DNA of 64,000 nt from Mesorhizobium sp. NFR06 (lineage in GTDB: Bacteria; Pseudomonadota; Alphaproteobacteria; Rhizobiales; Rhizobiaceae): contig NZ_FOVT01000008.1 in the NCBI RefSeq assembly GCF_900115245.1, positions 186,001 through 250,000 of the forward strand, in the 5' to 3' direction. Below, piece by piece: positions 43,313 to 51,748 of this stretch. Position 1 is the first letter of the stretch, and each line of letters begins with the position of its first letter. The position numbers and the translations under genes are program-made. The notes under the pieces are model-generated. The model did no database searches, was not told the origin of the DNA, and was given only the letters and a program-made list of their open reading frames with translations.

Positions 43313-44572
43313 ATGGCGGAATATTCAGCCTTTTCGCTGCTCAAGAACGCGCTGACCGGCAACAAGGATTGGAAGCCCGCCTGGCGCAAGCCGGATCCCA
43401 AGGCTTCCTACGACGTGGTTGTCATCGGTGGCGGCGGCCATGGCCTTTCGACCGCCTATTACCTCGCCAAGGAACACGGCATCACCAATGTCGCGGTGCT
43501 GGAAAAGGGCTGGCTGGGCTCCGGCAATGTCGGCCGCAACACCACGGCGGTGCGCTCCAACTACCTGCTGCCGCAGAACACCCGCTTCTACGAACATTCG
43601 ATGAAGCTGTGGGAGAACCTCTCGCACGACCTCAACTACAACGTCATGTTCTCGCAGCGCGGCTGCCTGAACCTCGCGCACACGCCTGCCCAGCTCGACG
43701 ATTATGCAAGGCGCGGCAACGCCATGCGCCATCTCGGCGTCGACGCGGAGCTGATGAGCGTCGGCCAGATCAAGCGGCTCGTGCCGGCGCTGGACGTCTC
43801 GGGCTCGGCGCGCTTCCCGGTGCTTGGCGGGCTGATGCAGCGGCGCGCCGGCAGCGCCCGTCACGACGCCGTCGCCTGGGGCTATGCGCGCGGCGCCGAC
43901 CGGCGCGGCGTCGACATCATCGAAAATTGCGAGGTCACCGGCTTCCTGCGCGACGGCGGCCGCATCACCGGGGTCTCGACGACGCGCGGCGAAATCCGCG
44001 CGAAGAAGGTCGCGCTTGCGGTTGCCGGCAGCACCGGTCGCGTCATGCAGCTTGCCGGCATTTCGCACATGCCGATCGAAAGCCACGTGCTGCAGGCCTT
44101 CGTCTCGGAATCGCTGAAGCCGATCATCAACACGATCCTGACCTTCGGCATGGGCCACTTCTACATCTCACAGTCCGACAAGGGCGGCCTCGTCTATGGC
44201 GGCGACCTCGACGGCTACAACAGCTACGCCCAGCGCGGCAGCCTGCCGATCGTCGACGAGGTGATGAGCGAGATGGTCGCGCTGTTCCCCGGCCTGGCGC
44301 GGGTGCGCATGCTGCGCTCCTGGGGCGGGGTGTGCGACATGACGATGGACGGCTCGCCGATCATCACCACCGGCCCGCTGCCGGGCATGTATCTCAATTG
44401 CGGCTGGTGCTACGGCGGCTTCAAGGCAACGCCTGCCTCGGGCTGGTGCTTTGCGTACACCATCGCCAAGGACGAGCCGCATGAGTTCAACGCGCCGTTC
44501 ACGCTCGACCGATTCTACCGTGGCCTCATCATCGACGACAAAGGCCAGGGCGCGACGCCGCGGCTGCACTAG
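43313..44572 (+). CDS. soxB: Sarcosine oxidase subunit beta
   Basis: A 419-residue FAD subunit, starting VVVIGGGGHGLSTAYYLAKEHG and continuing VGRNTTAVRSNYLL, as in SoxB of heterotetrameric sarcosine oxidase. AGGAAG precedes the ATG. It oxidises the methyl group of sarcosine, with the alpha subunit handling the folate transfer. The soxBDAG order is complete here. Confidence 0.95.
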   Translation: MAEYSAFSLLKNALTGNKDWKPAWRKPDPKASYDVVVIGGGGHGLSTAYYLAKEHGITNVAVLEKGWLGSGNVGRNTTAVRSNYLLPQNTRFYEHSMKLWENLSHDLNYNVMFSQRGCLNLAHTPAQLDDYARRGNAMRHLGVDAELMSVGQIKRLVPALDVSGSARFPVLGGLMQRRAGSARHDAVAWGYARGADRRGVDIIENCEVTGFLRDGGRITGVSTTRGEIRAKKVALAVAGSTGRVMQLAGISHMPIESHVLQAFVSESLKPIINTILTFGMGHFYISQSDKGGLVYGGDLDGYNSYAQRGSLPIVDEVMSEMVALFPGLARVRMLRSWGGVCDMTMDGSPIITTGPLPGMYLNCGWCYGGFKATPASGWCFAYTIAKDEPHEFNAPFTLDRFYRGLIIDDKGQGATPRLH

Positions 44573-44621
44573 AACCATGATCCCAAAAAGTGGAAACCGG
44601 CTTTTGGAAAAAATCATGGTT
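44573..44621. repeat. Palindromic repeat between soxB and soxD
   Basis: Arms AACCATGAT (44573-44581) and ATCATGGTT (44613-44621) around GTGGAAACCGGC. It starts one base after the soxB stop codon and may adjust subunit ratios. Confidence 0.85.
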
Positions 44622-44641
44622 GAACAAGAAGATACAACAAA

Positions 44642-44920
44642 ATGCTGATCACTTGTCCCTATTGCGGCCCGCGCGACGTCATCGAATTCACCTACCAGGG
44701 CGACGGCAACCGCAAGCGGCCGCAGCCCGCCTCGCAGGATCTCGACGCCTGGAACGCCTATGTCTATGACCGGCTGAACCCGGCCGGCGACCACAACGAG
44801 ATCTGGCAGCATTCCGGCGGCTGCCGCGCCCATCTCAGGGTCGTGCGCAACACGCTCACGCATGAAATCCTGAGCACCGCCTTCGCCCGCGGCGGCCACA
44901 AGACGGAGAGCCGCTCGTGA
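44642..44920 (+). CDS. soxD: Sarcosine oxidase subunit delta
   Basis: A 92-residue subunit with a zinc site, C5 and C8 (TCPYCG), H57 and C61 (QHSGGCRAH). It overlaps soxA by 4 bp. The ribosome-binding site is weak, as the palindromic repeat precedes it. Confidence 0.95.
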   Translation: MLITCPYCGPRDVIEFTYQGDGNRKRPQPASQDLDAWNAYVYDRLNPAGDHNEIWQHSGGCRAHLRVVRNTLTHEILSTAFARGGHKTESRS

Positions 44921-47910
44921 GCCCGCGTCGCGCCGAGACCGGCGGCCGGATCGACCGGCTTCGCACCATCCGCTTCACCTTCGACGGCGCGCCCTACACC
45001 GGCCACGCCGGCGACACTCTGGCCTCGGCGCTGCTTGCCAACGGCGTGACGCTGTTCGGCCGCTCCTTCAAATACCATCGCCCGCGCGGCCTGCTCTCGG
45101 CCGGCGTCGAGGAGCCGAACGCGCTGGTGACGGTGCTGCGCGGCGAAGTGCGCGAGCCCAACATCGCGGCCACCATGGTCGAGATCTATGACGGGCTCGT
45201 CGCCCTCAGCCAGAACCGTACTCCTTCGCTCGCCTGGGACATCGGCGCGATCAACCAGCTTGGCGGCAAGATCCTGTCGGCCGGCTTCTACTACAAGACT
45301 TTCATGGGGCCGGCGATCGGCCCGCTGAAGGGCACGCGCTTCTGGATGTTGTGCGAGCATTTCATCCGCCGCGCCGCCGGCCTCGGCAAGGCTGGCACCG
45401 CTCCCGACCCGGCTCGCTATGAGCGCATGAACGCATTTTGCGACGTGCTGGTCGTCGGCTCCGGCCCCGCCGGCCTGATGGCGGCAAAGGCCGCCGCCGA
45501 CCAGGGCGCCCGCGTCATCCTTGCCGACCTCGAAGCCCACTTTGGCGGCTCCGCCAACTGGTCGAGCGAAACCATCGACGGCATGCCTGCCACCGACTGG
45601 GCCCAGCGCACGGTTGCGCAGCTCGAAGGCAACGACAATGTCCGCCTGCTGCCGCGCACGACCGTGTGGGGCTACTACGACGGCAACACGCTCGCCGCCC
45701 TGGAACGGGTGACCGACCACAAGGAAGCGGCGGCCAAGGGCGAGCCGCGCCAGCGCTACTGGGCGATCCGCGCCGGAACGGTAGTGTTCGCCACCGGTTC
45801 CTTCGAGCGGCCGCTGGTGTTTCCGGGTAACGACCGCCCGGGCGTCATGCTGGCGCATGCGGCGGAGCGCTACGTCAACGAATATGGCGTGCTGCCCGGC
45901 CAGCGCGTCGCGCTCTTCACCAACAACGACAGCGCCTACCGATCGGCCGTTGCCTTGAAGAAGGCCGGTGCTGCCGTTGTCGCCATCATCGATGTCCGAA
46001 GCGACGTCTCGAACGAGATGCGCCGGCTGGCCAGCGAAGCCGAAGCTGAATTGTTCGCCGGCCATGCCGTGGTTGCGACCGAAGGCGGCAAAGCCCTCAC
46101 CGGGCTCAAGGTGCAACGCTTCGACATGATGGGCGGCGCGCTCGGCGGCGACGCCCGCAGCATCCATGCCGACTGCCTTTTGATGTCGGGCGGCTGGTCG
46201 CCGACCATCCATCTCGCCAGCCAGGCCGGCGCGAAGGCTGAATGGGATCCGGCCAGGCAGGCCTTCCTACCGCCGCAGCCGAGACAGCGCTGGATCGGCG
46301 CCGGCGCCTTCACCGGCAGTTTTTCGACGGCGGAAGCCATCGCCCAAGGCCGCGCGGCCGGCCTTCGGGCCGCTGGCGGGACGGCGTCCTCCGCGCCCCT
46401 GCCCGCTGTCGAGGCCGCCCCCGGCGATCCCGATCCGGCGCCGGTCTTCGAGATCAAGGCCGAAGGCAAGAGTTTTGTCGACTTCCAGCACGATGTGACC
46501 GCCGAGGACGTGCGGCTGGCGCATCGCGAAGGCTTCGTCTCGGTCGAGCATCTGAAGCGCTACACTACGCTCGGCATGGCGACCGACCAGGGCAAGAACT
46601 CCAATGTTCCGGGCCTTGCCATTATGGCCGAGGCGCTGGGCAAGCCGATCCCCGAAGTTGGCACGACGCGCTTCCGCCCGCCCTATACCGCGGTGTCGAT
46701 CGGCTCGCTTGCGGCCGAACGCTTCGGCGATTTGAAACCCGAACGGCTGACGCCGATGCATGATTGGCACATCGCCAACGGCGCCACCATGTGCTCCGCC
46801 GGCCTGTGGTACCGCCCGATGATCTACGGCCTTGCCGGCGAGACGGTCGAGCAGGCCTATGTCCGCGAAGCCAAGGCGACACGCGAAAGCGCCGGCATCG
46901 TCGATGTCTCGACGCTGGGCAAGATCGCCGTCCAGGGACCCGATGCGGCCGAGTTCCTCGACCGCGTCTACACCAACATGTTCTCCACGCTCGCGGTCGG
47001 CAAGGCCCGCTATGGCCTGATGCTGCGCGAGGATGGGCTTGCCTTCGACGACGGCACCACCTGGCGGCTGGGCGAGCAGGACTTCCTGATGACCACCACC
47101 ACGGCAAACGCGGGCAAGGTGATGCAGCATCTGGAATATTTCCTCGACGTCATCTGGCCGGAGCTGAAGCTGACCGTCACCTCCGTCACCGACGAATGGG
47201 CGGGTGCGGCGATCGGCGGACCGAACGCGCGCGCGATCCTCGCGTCCTGCGTCACCGGCACCGCCGTCGACAACGCCACCCTCCCCTTCATGGGCATCGT
47301 CCATGGCCAGATCGCCGGCGTCCCGGTGATGATCTGCCGGCTGTCCTTCTCCGGCGAAATGGCTTTCGAGGTTTACTCCCGCGCCGGCTACGGCACCCGC
47401 GTCTGGGAGGCGCTCATCGAGGTAGGCAAGCCCTTCGGTCTTGTGACCTACGGGCTCGAGGCTCTGGGCACGATGCGCATCGAGAAGGGCCATGTCACCG
47501 GCGCCGAGATCGACGGCCGCACCACCGCGCGCGACCTCCATCTCGACTGGATGCTGTCGAAGAAGAAGCCCTTCATCGGCTCGGCCATGATGGACCGCGA
47601 GGGCCTGATTGCACCCGGTCGGCTGCAACTGGTCGGGCTCATCTCGCTCGACAACCGGCCGTTCAACGGCGGCGCGCATATCGTCGAGGACCTGGACGAA
47701 GCCAATCCGCATGGTTCGATCGGCCACATCACCGCTTGCTGCTATTCGCCGGCGCTCGGCAAATATATCGCGCTGGCGCTGGTCGAGGGCGGCAATGCGC
47801 GCCACGGCACGCGCGCCTTCGTCTCGGATCCGCTGCGCAACCGGTTCGGGCCGATCGAGATCGTCTCTAACCACTTCTACGATCCGGACGGGAGCCGCAT
47901 GCATGGCTGA
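44917..47910 (+). CDS. soxA: Sarcosine oxidase subunit alpha
   Basis: A 997-residue subunit with GTG start, coupled to soxD. The N-terminal Fer2_3-type domain contains GVTLFGRSFKYHRPRG but no Fe-S cysteines. A pyridine-nucleotide-disulfide domain (VVGSGPAGLMAAKAAADQGA) begins near 174, and a C-terminal GcvT domain binds tetrahydrofolate (from about 600, CRLSFSGEMAFEVY). It converts the methylene group to 5,10-methylene-tetrahydrofolate. Confidence 0.95.
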   Translation: MSPRRAETGGRIDRLRTIRFTFDGAPYTGHAGDTLASALLANGVTLFGRSFKYHRPRGLLSAGVEEPNALVTVLRGEVREPNIAATMVEIYDGLVALSQNRTPSLAWDIGAINQLGGKILSAGFYYKTFMGPAIGPLKGTRFWMLCEHFIRRAAGLGKAGTAPDPARYERMNAFCDVLVVGSGPAGLMAAKAAADQGARVILADLEAHFGGSANWSSETIDGMPATDWAQRTVAQLEGNDNVRLLPRTTVWGYYDGNTLAALERVTDHKEAAAKGEPRQRYWAIRAGTVVFATGSFERPLVFPGNDRPGVMLAHAAERYVNEYGVLPGQRVALFTNNDSAYRSAVALKKAGAAVVAIIDVRSDVSNEMRRLASEAEAELFAGHAVVATEGGKALTGLKVQRFDMMGGALGGDARSIHADCLLMSGGWSPTIHLASQAGAKAEWDPARQAFLPPQPRQRWIGAGAFTGSFSTAEAIAQGRAAGLRAAGGTASSAPLPAVEAAPGDPDPAPVFEIKAEGKSFVDFQHDVTAEDVRLAHREGFVSVEHLKRYTTLGMATDQGKNSNVPGLAIMAEALGKPIPEVGTTRFRPPYTAVSIGSLAAERFGDLKPERLTPMHDWHIANGATMCSAGLWYRPMIYGLAGETVEQAYVREAKATRESAGIVDVSTLGKIAVQGPDAAEFLDRVYTNMFSTLAVGKARYGLMLREDGLAFDDGTTWRLGEQDFLMTTTTANAGKVMQHLEYFLDVIWPELKLTVTSVTDEWAGAAIGGPNARAILASCVTGTAVDNATLPFMGIVHGQIAGVPVMICRLSFSGEMAFEVYSRAGYGTRVWEALIEVGKPFGLVTYGLEALGTMRIEKGHVTGAEIDGRTTARDLHLDWMLSKKKPFIGSAMMDREGLIAPGRLQLVGLISLDNRPFNGGAHIVEDLDEANPHGSIGHITACCYSPALGKYIALALVEGGNARHGTRAFVSDPLRNRFGPIEIVSNHFYDPDGSRMHG

Positions 47911-48505
47911 GCACCAATTGCCCGAACGCCAATCGCCACTGGAACCCGAATATCATCCAGGCTCGCATGGCAATTTCGAGCATGGCGTCGATGTCATCCT
48001 GTCCGAGACGCGACCGGGCTCGATCCTGCAGCTCGCCGCGTGGCCGGGCGAAGAGAAGCGGCTGATCGAAGCAATCCGCAAGGTCACGGGTCTTGGCCTC
48101 CCCGACGGCGCCGGCGGCGGTGTGAGCAACGGTGTGCGTGCCGCTTTCGGCTTCGCGCCGGGCAAATTCACCGTGGTGGATGAGGCGGAAGGCCTGGCCG
48201 CGGCCTTCGCCGGCGCCATCACACCCGCCATCGGCACGCTGACGGATCTTTCGCATGGCCGCACCCCGATCCGTATCGCCGGCCCGAAGGCGGAATGGGT
48301 GATGGCGAAATTCTTTGCCATTGACTTCGCCTTGCCGGCCTTCCCGCTTGGCGCCGGCCGTTCGACGAACCATCACGACATCTTCGCCCAGATCCAGCGC
48401 AGCGGCGCCGACCAGTTCGACATTTATGTTTTCCGCTCTTTCGCGCGCTCGTTCTGGAAGGCTTTGTGCCACGCCTCGGAAGAGGTCGGTTACGAGGTGC
48501 ATTAG
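47903..48505 (+). CDS. soxG: Sarcosine oxidase subunit gamma
   Basis: A 200-residue subunit from ATG 47903, overlapping the soxA stop by 8 bp. It has HGNFEHGVDV, AAWPGEEKRL and the gamma-subunit end (FRSFARSFWKAL). It stabilises the complex. No glyA or purU gene follows, unlike in Pseudomonas. Confidence 0.93.
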   Translation: MAEHQLPERQSPLEPEYHPGSHGNFEHGVDVILSETRPGSILQLAAWPGEEKRLIEAIRKVTGLGLPDGAGGGVSNGVRAAFGFAPGKFTVVDEAEGLAAAFAGAITPAIGTLTDLSHGRTPIRIAGPKAEWVMAKFFAIDFALPAFPLGAGRSTNHHDIFAQIQRSGADQFDIYVFRSFARSFWKALCHASEEVGYEVH

Positions 48506-48645
48506 GCCCGACACGGCAAGATCTGGCACTATGGACGGCTACAACTGCTGCTTGAGGGTTGAGCCAGCAGGGACGATAGATAAGCAATCATCGGCGTTTG
48601 CCAGGCAAACGTCCGTTCAGGCAACCAGTTCGACCATACTTTCCC

Positions 48646-50088
48646 ATGACCGTAGAGACTTCGGCGACGGCCCCGACCCGCGTTGCTCCGGCGGAAGGCC
48701 CGTCGATGCTGTTGCCGGCAACCGTCGCCTGCGGCGTGTTCATGACCAGCCTCGACCAGAACGTCGTGGTGACCGCGCTTCCCGGCATCGGTGAGAGCCT
48801 CGAGCGCCCGCCGGGCCAGCTTGGGCTGCTGATCACCGTTTATGTCGCCAGCCTCATCGTCACCATGCCGCTCGGCGGCTGGCTGGCCGACCGCTTTGGC
48901 CTGCGCAGCGTCTACTGCTTCGCCCTGCTCGTCTTCGCCAGCGCCTCGGCGTTGTGCGGCCTTTCGGAAAACATCTGGATGCTGGTCGGCTCGCGCGCCT
49001 TGCAGGGCTGCGGCGGCGCGCTGATGGGCACGCTCGGCCAGGTCGTGATCCTGTCGAGCTTTCCGCGCGACCGCACGCTCAAGATCAACATGTACATCTC
49101 GCTGGCCGGCCAATCCGGACCGCTGGTCGGGCCGCTGGTCGGCGGCGCGCTGACCACCTACGTGTCGTGGCGCTGGATCTTCTATATCAACATCCCAATC
49201 GCGCTGACCGCTGCATTGCTGGCCGCCTCGCTGTTTCCGACGACGACCAAGCCGGTCCGCACGCCGTTCGATCTTCCGGGTCTCCTGCTCGTCGGCAGCG
49301 GCATGGTGCTGCTCGTCTTCGGCATGGACTCGGTCGCCGCCAAAGATGCGGCCACGATCAGCATGGCGCTGCAGCTTGGCCTGGCGATCGCCATCCTGGC
49401 GGTTGCCGCCTTCTACTGCCTGCGCGCGCGCAACCCGCTGCTCGATCTCAATCTGCTGCGCATCCGGACCTTCCGCATCTCCTTCCTCACCGGCGGCGGC
49501 CTCGACACGATCGGTTTGAGCTCGGTGGTCTTCCTCCTGCCGCTGATGTTCCAGCTCGGCTTCGGTATGAGCGCCGTGCAGGCCGGCTCGCTGACCTTCG
49601 TCGCCGCGATCGGGTCGTTGATGATGCGCTTCTTCATGCCGCGCCTCTTGAACCGGTTCGGCTTCAAGCGCGTTCTGGTCACCAACACGCCGATCGTCGC
49701 CCTGCTGGTCGCGGGCTTTGCCCTGATGCAGGAGAGCCTGCCGGCCTGGATCGTGCTCGCCTATATTTTCGCTTTCGGCGTCTTCCGCTCGGTGCAATGG
49801 GCCTCGACCGGCAATCTCTCCTATTCGGACATCGCGCCGGAGCAACTCGCGCGCTTCAGCGCGCTCTACTACATCCTGTGGCAGCTCGCGGTGGCGATCA
49901 GCGTAGGCCTCGCGGCCGCACTCCTTTCGCTGCTCGCCGGCGGCGGCCAGGCCAGCGTGAATGACTATCGCATCCTGTTCGTCGTCGAAGGGCTGATCAC
50001 GCTTTGCGCGCTGTCGGCCTATCTCAGGCTGACGCCGCAGGACGGCGCCCATGTCAGCGGCCATGGCGCCCATATGAGCACGGATTAG
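48646..50088 (+). CDS. MFS transporter, DHA2 (EmrB/QacA) family
   Basis: About 480 residues from ATG 48646 with some 14 membrane segments. VFMTSLDQNVVVTALPGIG is the DHA2 first-segment motif and GGWLADRFGLRS the motif A loop. It exports drugs or metabolites. A start at 48598 is also open. Nothing ties it to the sarcosine genes other than position. Confidence 0.88.
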   Translation: MTVETSATAPTRVAPAEGPSMLLPATVACGVFMTSLDQNVVVTALPGIGESLERPPGQLGLLITVYVASLIVTMPLGGWLADRFGLRSVYCFALLVFASASALCGLSENIWMLVGSRALQGCGGALMGTLGQVVILSSFPRDRTLKINMYISLAGQSGPLVGPLVGGALTTYVSWRWIFYINIPIALTAALLAASLFPTTTKPVRTPFDLPGLLLVGSGMVLLVFGMDSVAAKDAATISMALQLGLAIAILAVAAFYCLRARNPLLDLNLLRIRTFRISFLTGGGLDTIGLSSVVFLLPLMFQLGFGMSAVQAGSLTFVAAIGSLMMRFFMPRLLNRFGFKRVLVTNTPIVALLVAGFALMQESLPAWIVLAYIFAFGVFRSVQWASTGNLSYSDIAPEQLARFSALYYILWQLAVAISVGLAAALLSLLAGGGQASVNDYRILFVVEGLITLCALSAYLRLTPQDGAHVSGHGAHMSTD

Positions 50089-50115
50089 CCGGCCGGACCG
50101 CGGCCTGCGCCGACG

Positions 50116-50820
50116 CTATTTCGCGAACTTCACCCAGTCCTCGAGCGGCGCGCGATCGGTGCGGAATTCGTTTTCGGGCTTCGACGTGTCCTCGTAGCCG
50201 AGCGCCATGCCGCAGACGACGATCTCCTCGTCGGGAATGTCGAGCACCGGCCGGATCTGCCGATGATAGGGCGCGAAGGCCGCCTGCGGGCAAGTGTGCA
50301 GTCCCCTGCCTCGCGCAGCGACCATGATATTCTGCAGGAACATACCGTAGTCGATCCAGGACCCCTGGTTCAGCCTCCGGTCGATCGTGAAGATCATGCC
50401 GACCGGCGCGTCGAAAAAGATGAAGTTCCGGTCGTGCTGGGCGCGCATCCTGTCGACTTCGCGCCGGCCGATGCCCAGCGCGCCGTAAAGCCCGAAGCCG
50501 TTGGCGCGGCGACGGGTGAGGTAAGGTTCGAAGAACTGGTCGGGATAGTAGCGATACTCGTCCCACTCGGCTTTTTCGGCGCGAATGCCTGAGTTGAGGA
50601 TCGCGTCGCTGATGCGCTGCTTGACCTCGCCCTTTGTCACATAGACGCGCCAGGGCTGCATGTTGGTGCCGGACGGCGCCCGCGCGGCGACCGCCAGTAT
50701 CGCGCGGATCGTGTCGTCATCGACCATATCGGGCAGGAAAGCGCGCACCGACCGGCGCGACATGATCGCCTCGTCGACGACCGCCGCATCCGACGCGATC
50801 CAGATGTTCTTCTCGAGCAT
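50116..50820 (-). CDS. Nitroreductase family protein
   Basis: A 234-residue flavin reductase with MSRRSVRAFLPD and AARAPSGTNMQPW, the FMN-binding motifs of the family, and GMALGYEDTSKPENEFRTDR near the end. It uses NAD(P)H to reduce nitro or quinone compounds. The 236-base upstream region contains the XRE operator candidates. Confidence 0.9.
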   Translation of the reverse strand: MLEKNIWIASDAAVVDEAIMSRRSVRAFLPDMVDDDTIRAILAVAARAPSGTNMQPWRVYVTKGEVKQRISDAILNSGIRAEKAEWDEYRYYPDQFFEPYLTRRRANGFGLYGALGIGRREVDRMRAQHDRNFIFFDAPVGMIFTIDRRLNQGSWIDYGMFLQNIMVAARGRGLHTCPQAAFAPYHRQIRPVLDIPDEEIVVCGMALGYEDTSKPENEFRTDRAPLEDWVKFAK

Positions 50821-50983
50821 GGGCCGTCCCTTTACGCATGGCCGGAAACCCGCAACCCGGTTTCCCTCATGACCATCCGCAGACTATAAGCTAAAACTGG
50901 TCCCCGACCGGGCGCCCCACCCGCCGTTCGTGCGCGAGCCTTTGCATCAACCGCCGAAATCGCGCAAGCAAATCTTGTGGCCT

Positions 50984-51048
50984 ATGAAAATCCTCTTGAT
51001 TTTTTCATGGATTTGCTCTCTCATGAAATTGATCCAGATTTTTTCACG
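50984..51048. promoter_or_regulatory. Tandem candidate operators upstream of XRE-cupin regulator
   Basis: Two related 26-base blocks, 50984-51009 and 51023-51048, begin ATGAAA and share GATTTTTTCA near the end. They start 39 bases apart and the second ends 9 bases before the TTG start at 51057. Each reads as TGAAA-N-TTTTTTCA, an imperfect inverted repeat. Autoregulation is likely. Confidence 0.55.
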
Positions 51049-51056
51049 AGAGACGA

Positions 51057-51644
51057 TTGACCCCGACCGCGGCCAGATCGGAGCAGGACAATGGCGACCG
51101 GCTGCTGGCCGGCGACATCCGCGCGCTGCGCAAGGCGCGCGGCCTGACACTCGCTGAAATCGCCCTCAAGCTCGGCCGTTCGGTCGGCTGGGTCAGCCAG
51201 GTCGAGCGCGGTCTCTCGATCCCCTCGCTCGGCGATCTCAGGGCTTTTGCCAATCTCTTCGGCGTGTCGATCAGCCTGTTCTTCAGCCATGACGTACCTG
51301 TCGAAGAAGAGCGCGGCGTGATCGTGCGCGCCGGCCGCCGCCGCGTGCTTGGCACAAGTGAATCCGGCCTGGTGGAGGAGCTTCTGTCGCCCGATCTCGG
51401 CGGTAGCTTCGAGGTGGTGCGGTCTGTGTTCGCGCCCGGCGCCGAGATGAAGGCAGCCGCGCTGCGACCGACCGAGGAGGCCGGATACATCGCCTCCGGA
51501 CTGTTCGACATCGAGATAGCAGGCGTCTGGCACCGGCTTGGCGAAGGCGACTCGTTCCGGTTCGAGGGCAAGCCCTACCGCTGGCGCAATCCGGGCACCG
51601 AGCCGGCGGTCGTCATCTGGGTGGTTTCACCACCGGTGTACTGA
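51057..51644 (+). CDS. XRE-family regulator with cupin domain
   Basis: A 195-residue protein. The helix-turn-helix is IRALRKARGLTLAEIALKLG with SVGWVSQVERGLS; a C-terminal cupin domain ends with GDSFRFEGKPYRW. The preferred start is TTG 51057, after GAGAG. Regulators of this layout sense small ligands in amine and amino acid catabolism. It is directly upstream of, and probably controls, the FAD/GcvT operon at 51749-58723. Confidence 0.87.
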   Translation: MTPTAARSEQDNGDRLLAGDIRALRKARGLTLAEIALKLGRSVGWVSQVERGLSIPSLGDLRAFANLFGVSISLFFSHDVPVEEERGVIVRAGRRRVLGTSESGLVEELLSPDLGGSFEVVRSVFAPGAEMKAAALRPTEEAGYIASGLFDIEIAGVWHRLGEGDSFRFEGKPYRWRNPGTEPAVVIWVVSPPVY

Positions 51645-51646
51645 AC

Positions 51647-51698
51647 CGATGCATGCCGCCCAAAACTGCGCAGCGGTTTTGGGACACGACCTGCATCG
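51647..51698. repeat. Palindromic repeat between regulator and FAD/GcvT gene
   Basis: Outer arms CGATGC (51647-51652) and GCATCG (51693-51698), inner CCCAAAAC/GTTTTGGG. It is related to the element at 14224 through the CCCAAAA/TTTTGGG stem. Confidence 0.8.
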
Positions 51699-51748
51699 AA
51701 TCAAAGAAAAGAAAGCGCGTTTCAACGCGCTTGAATGGAGGAAGAAAC

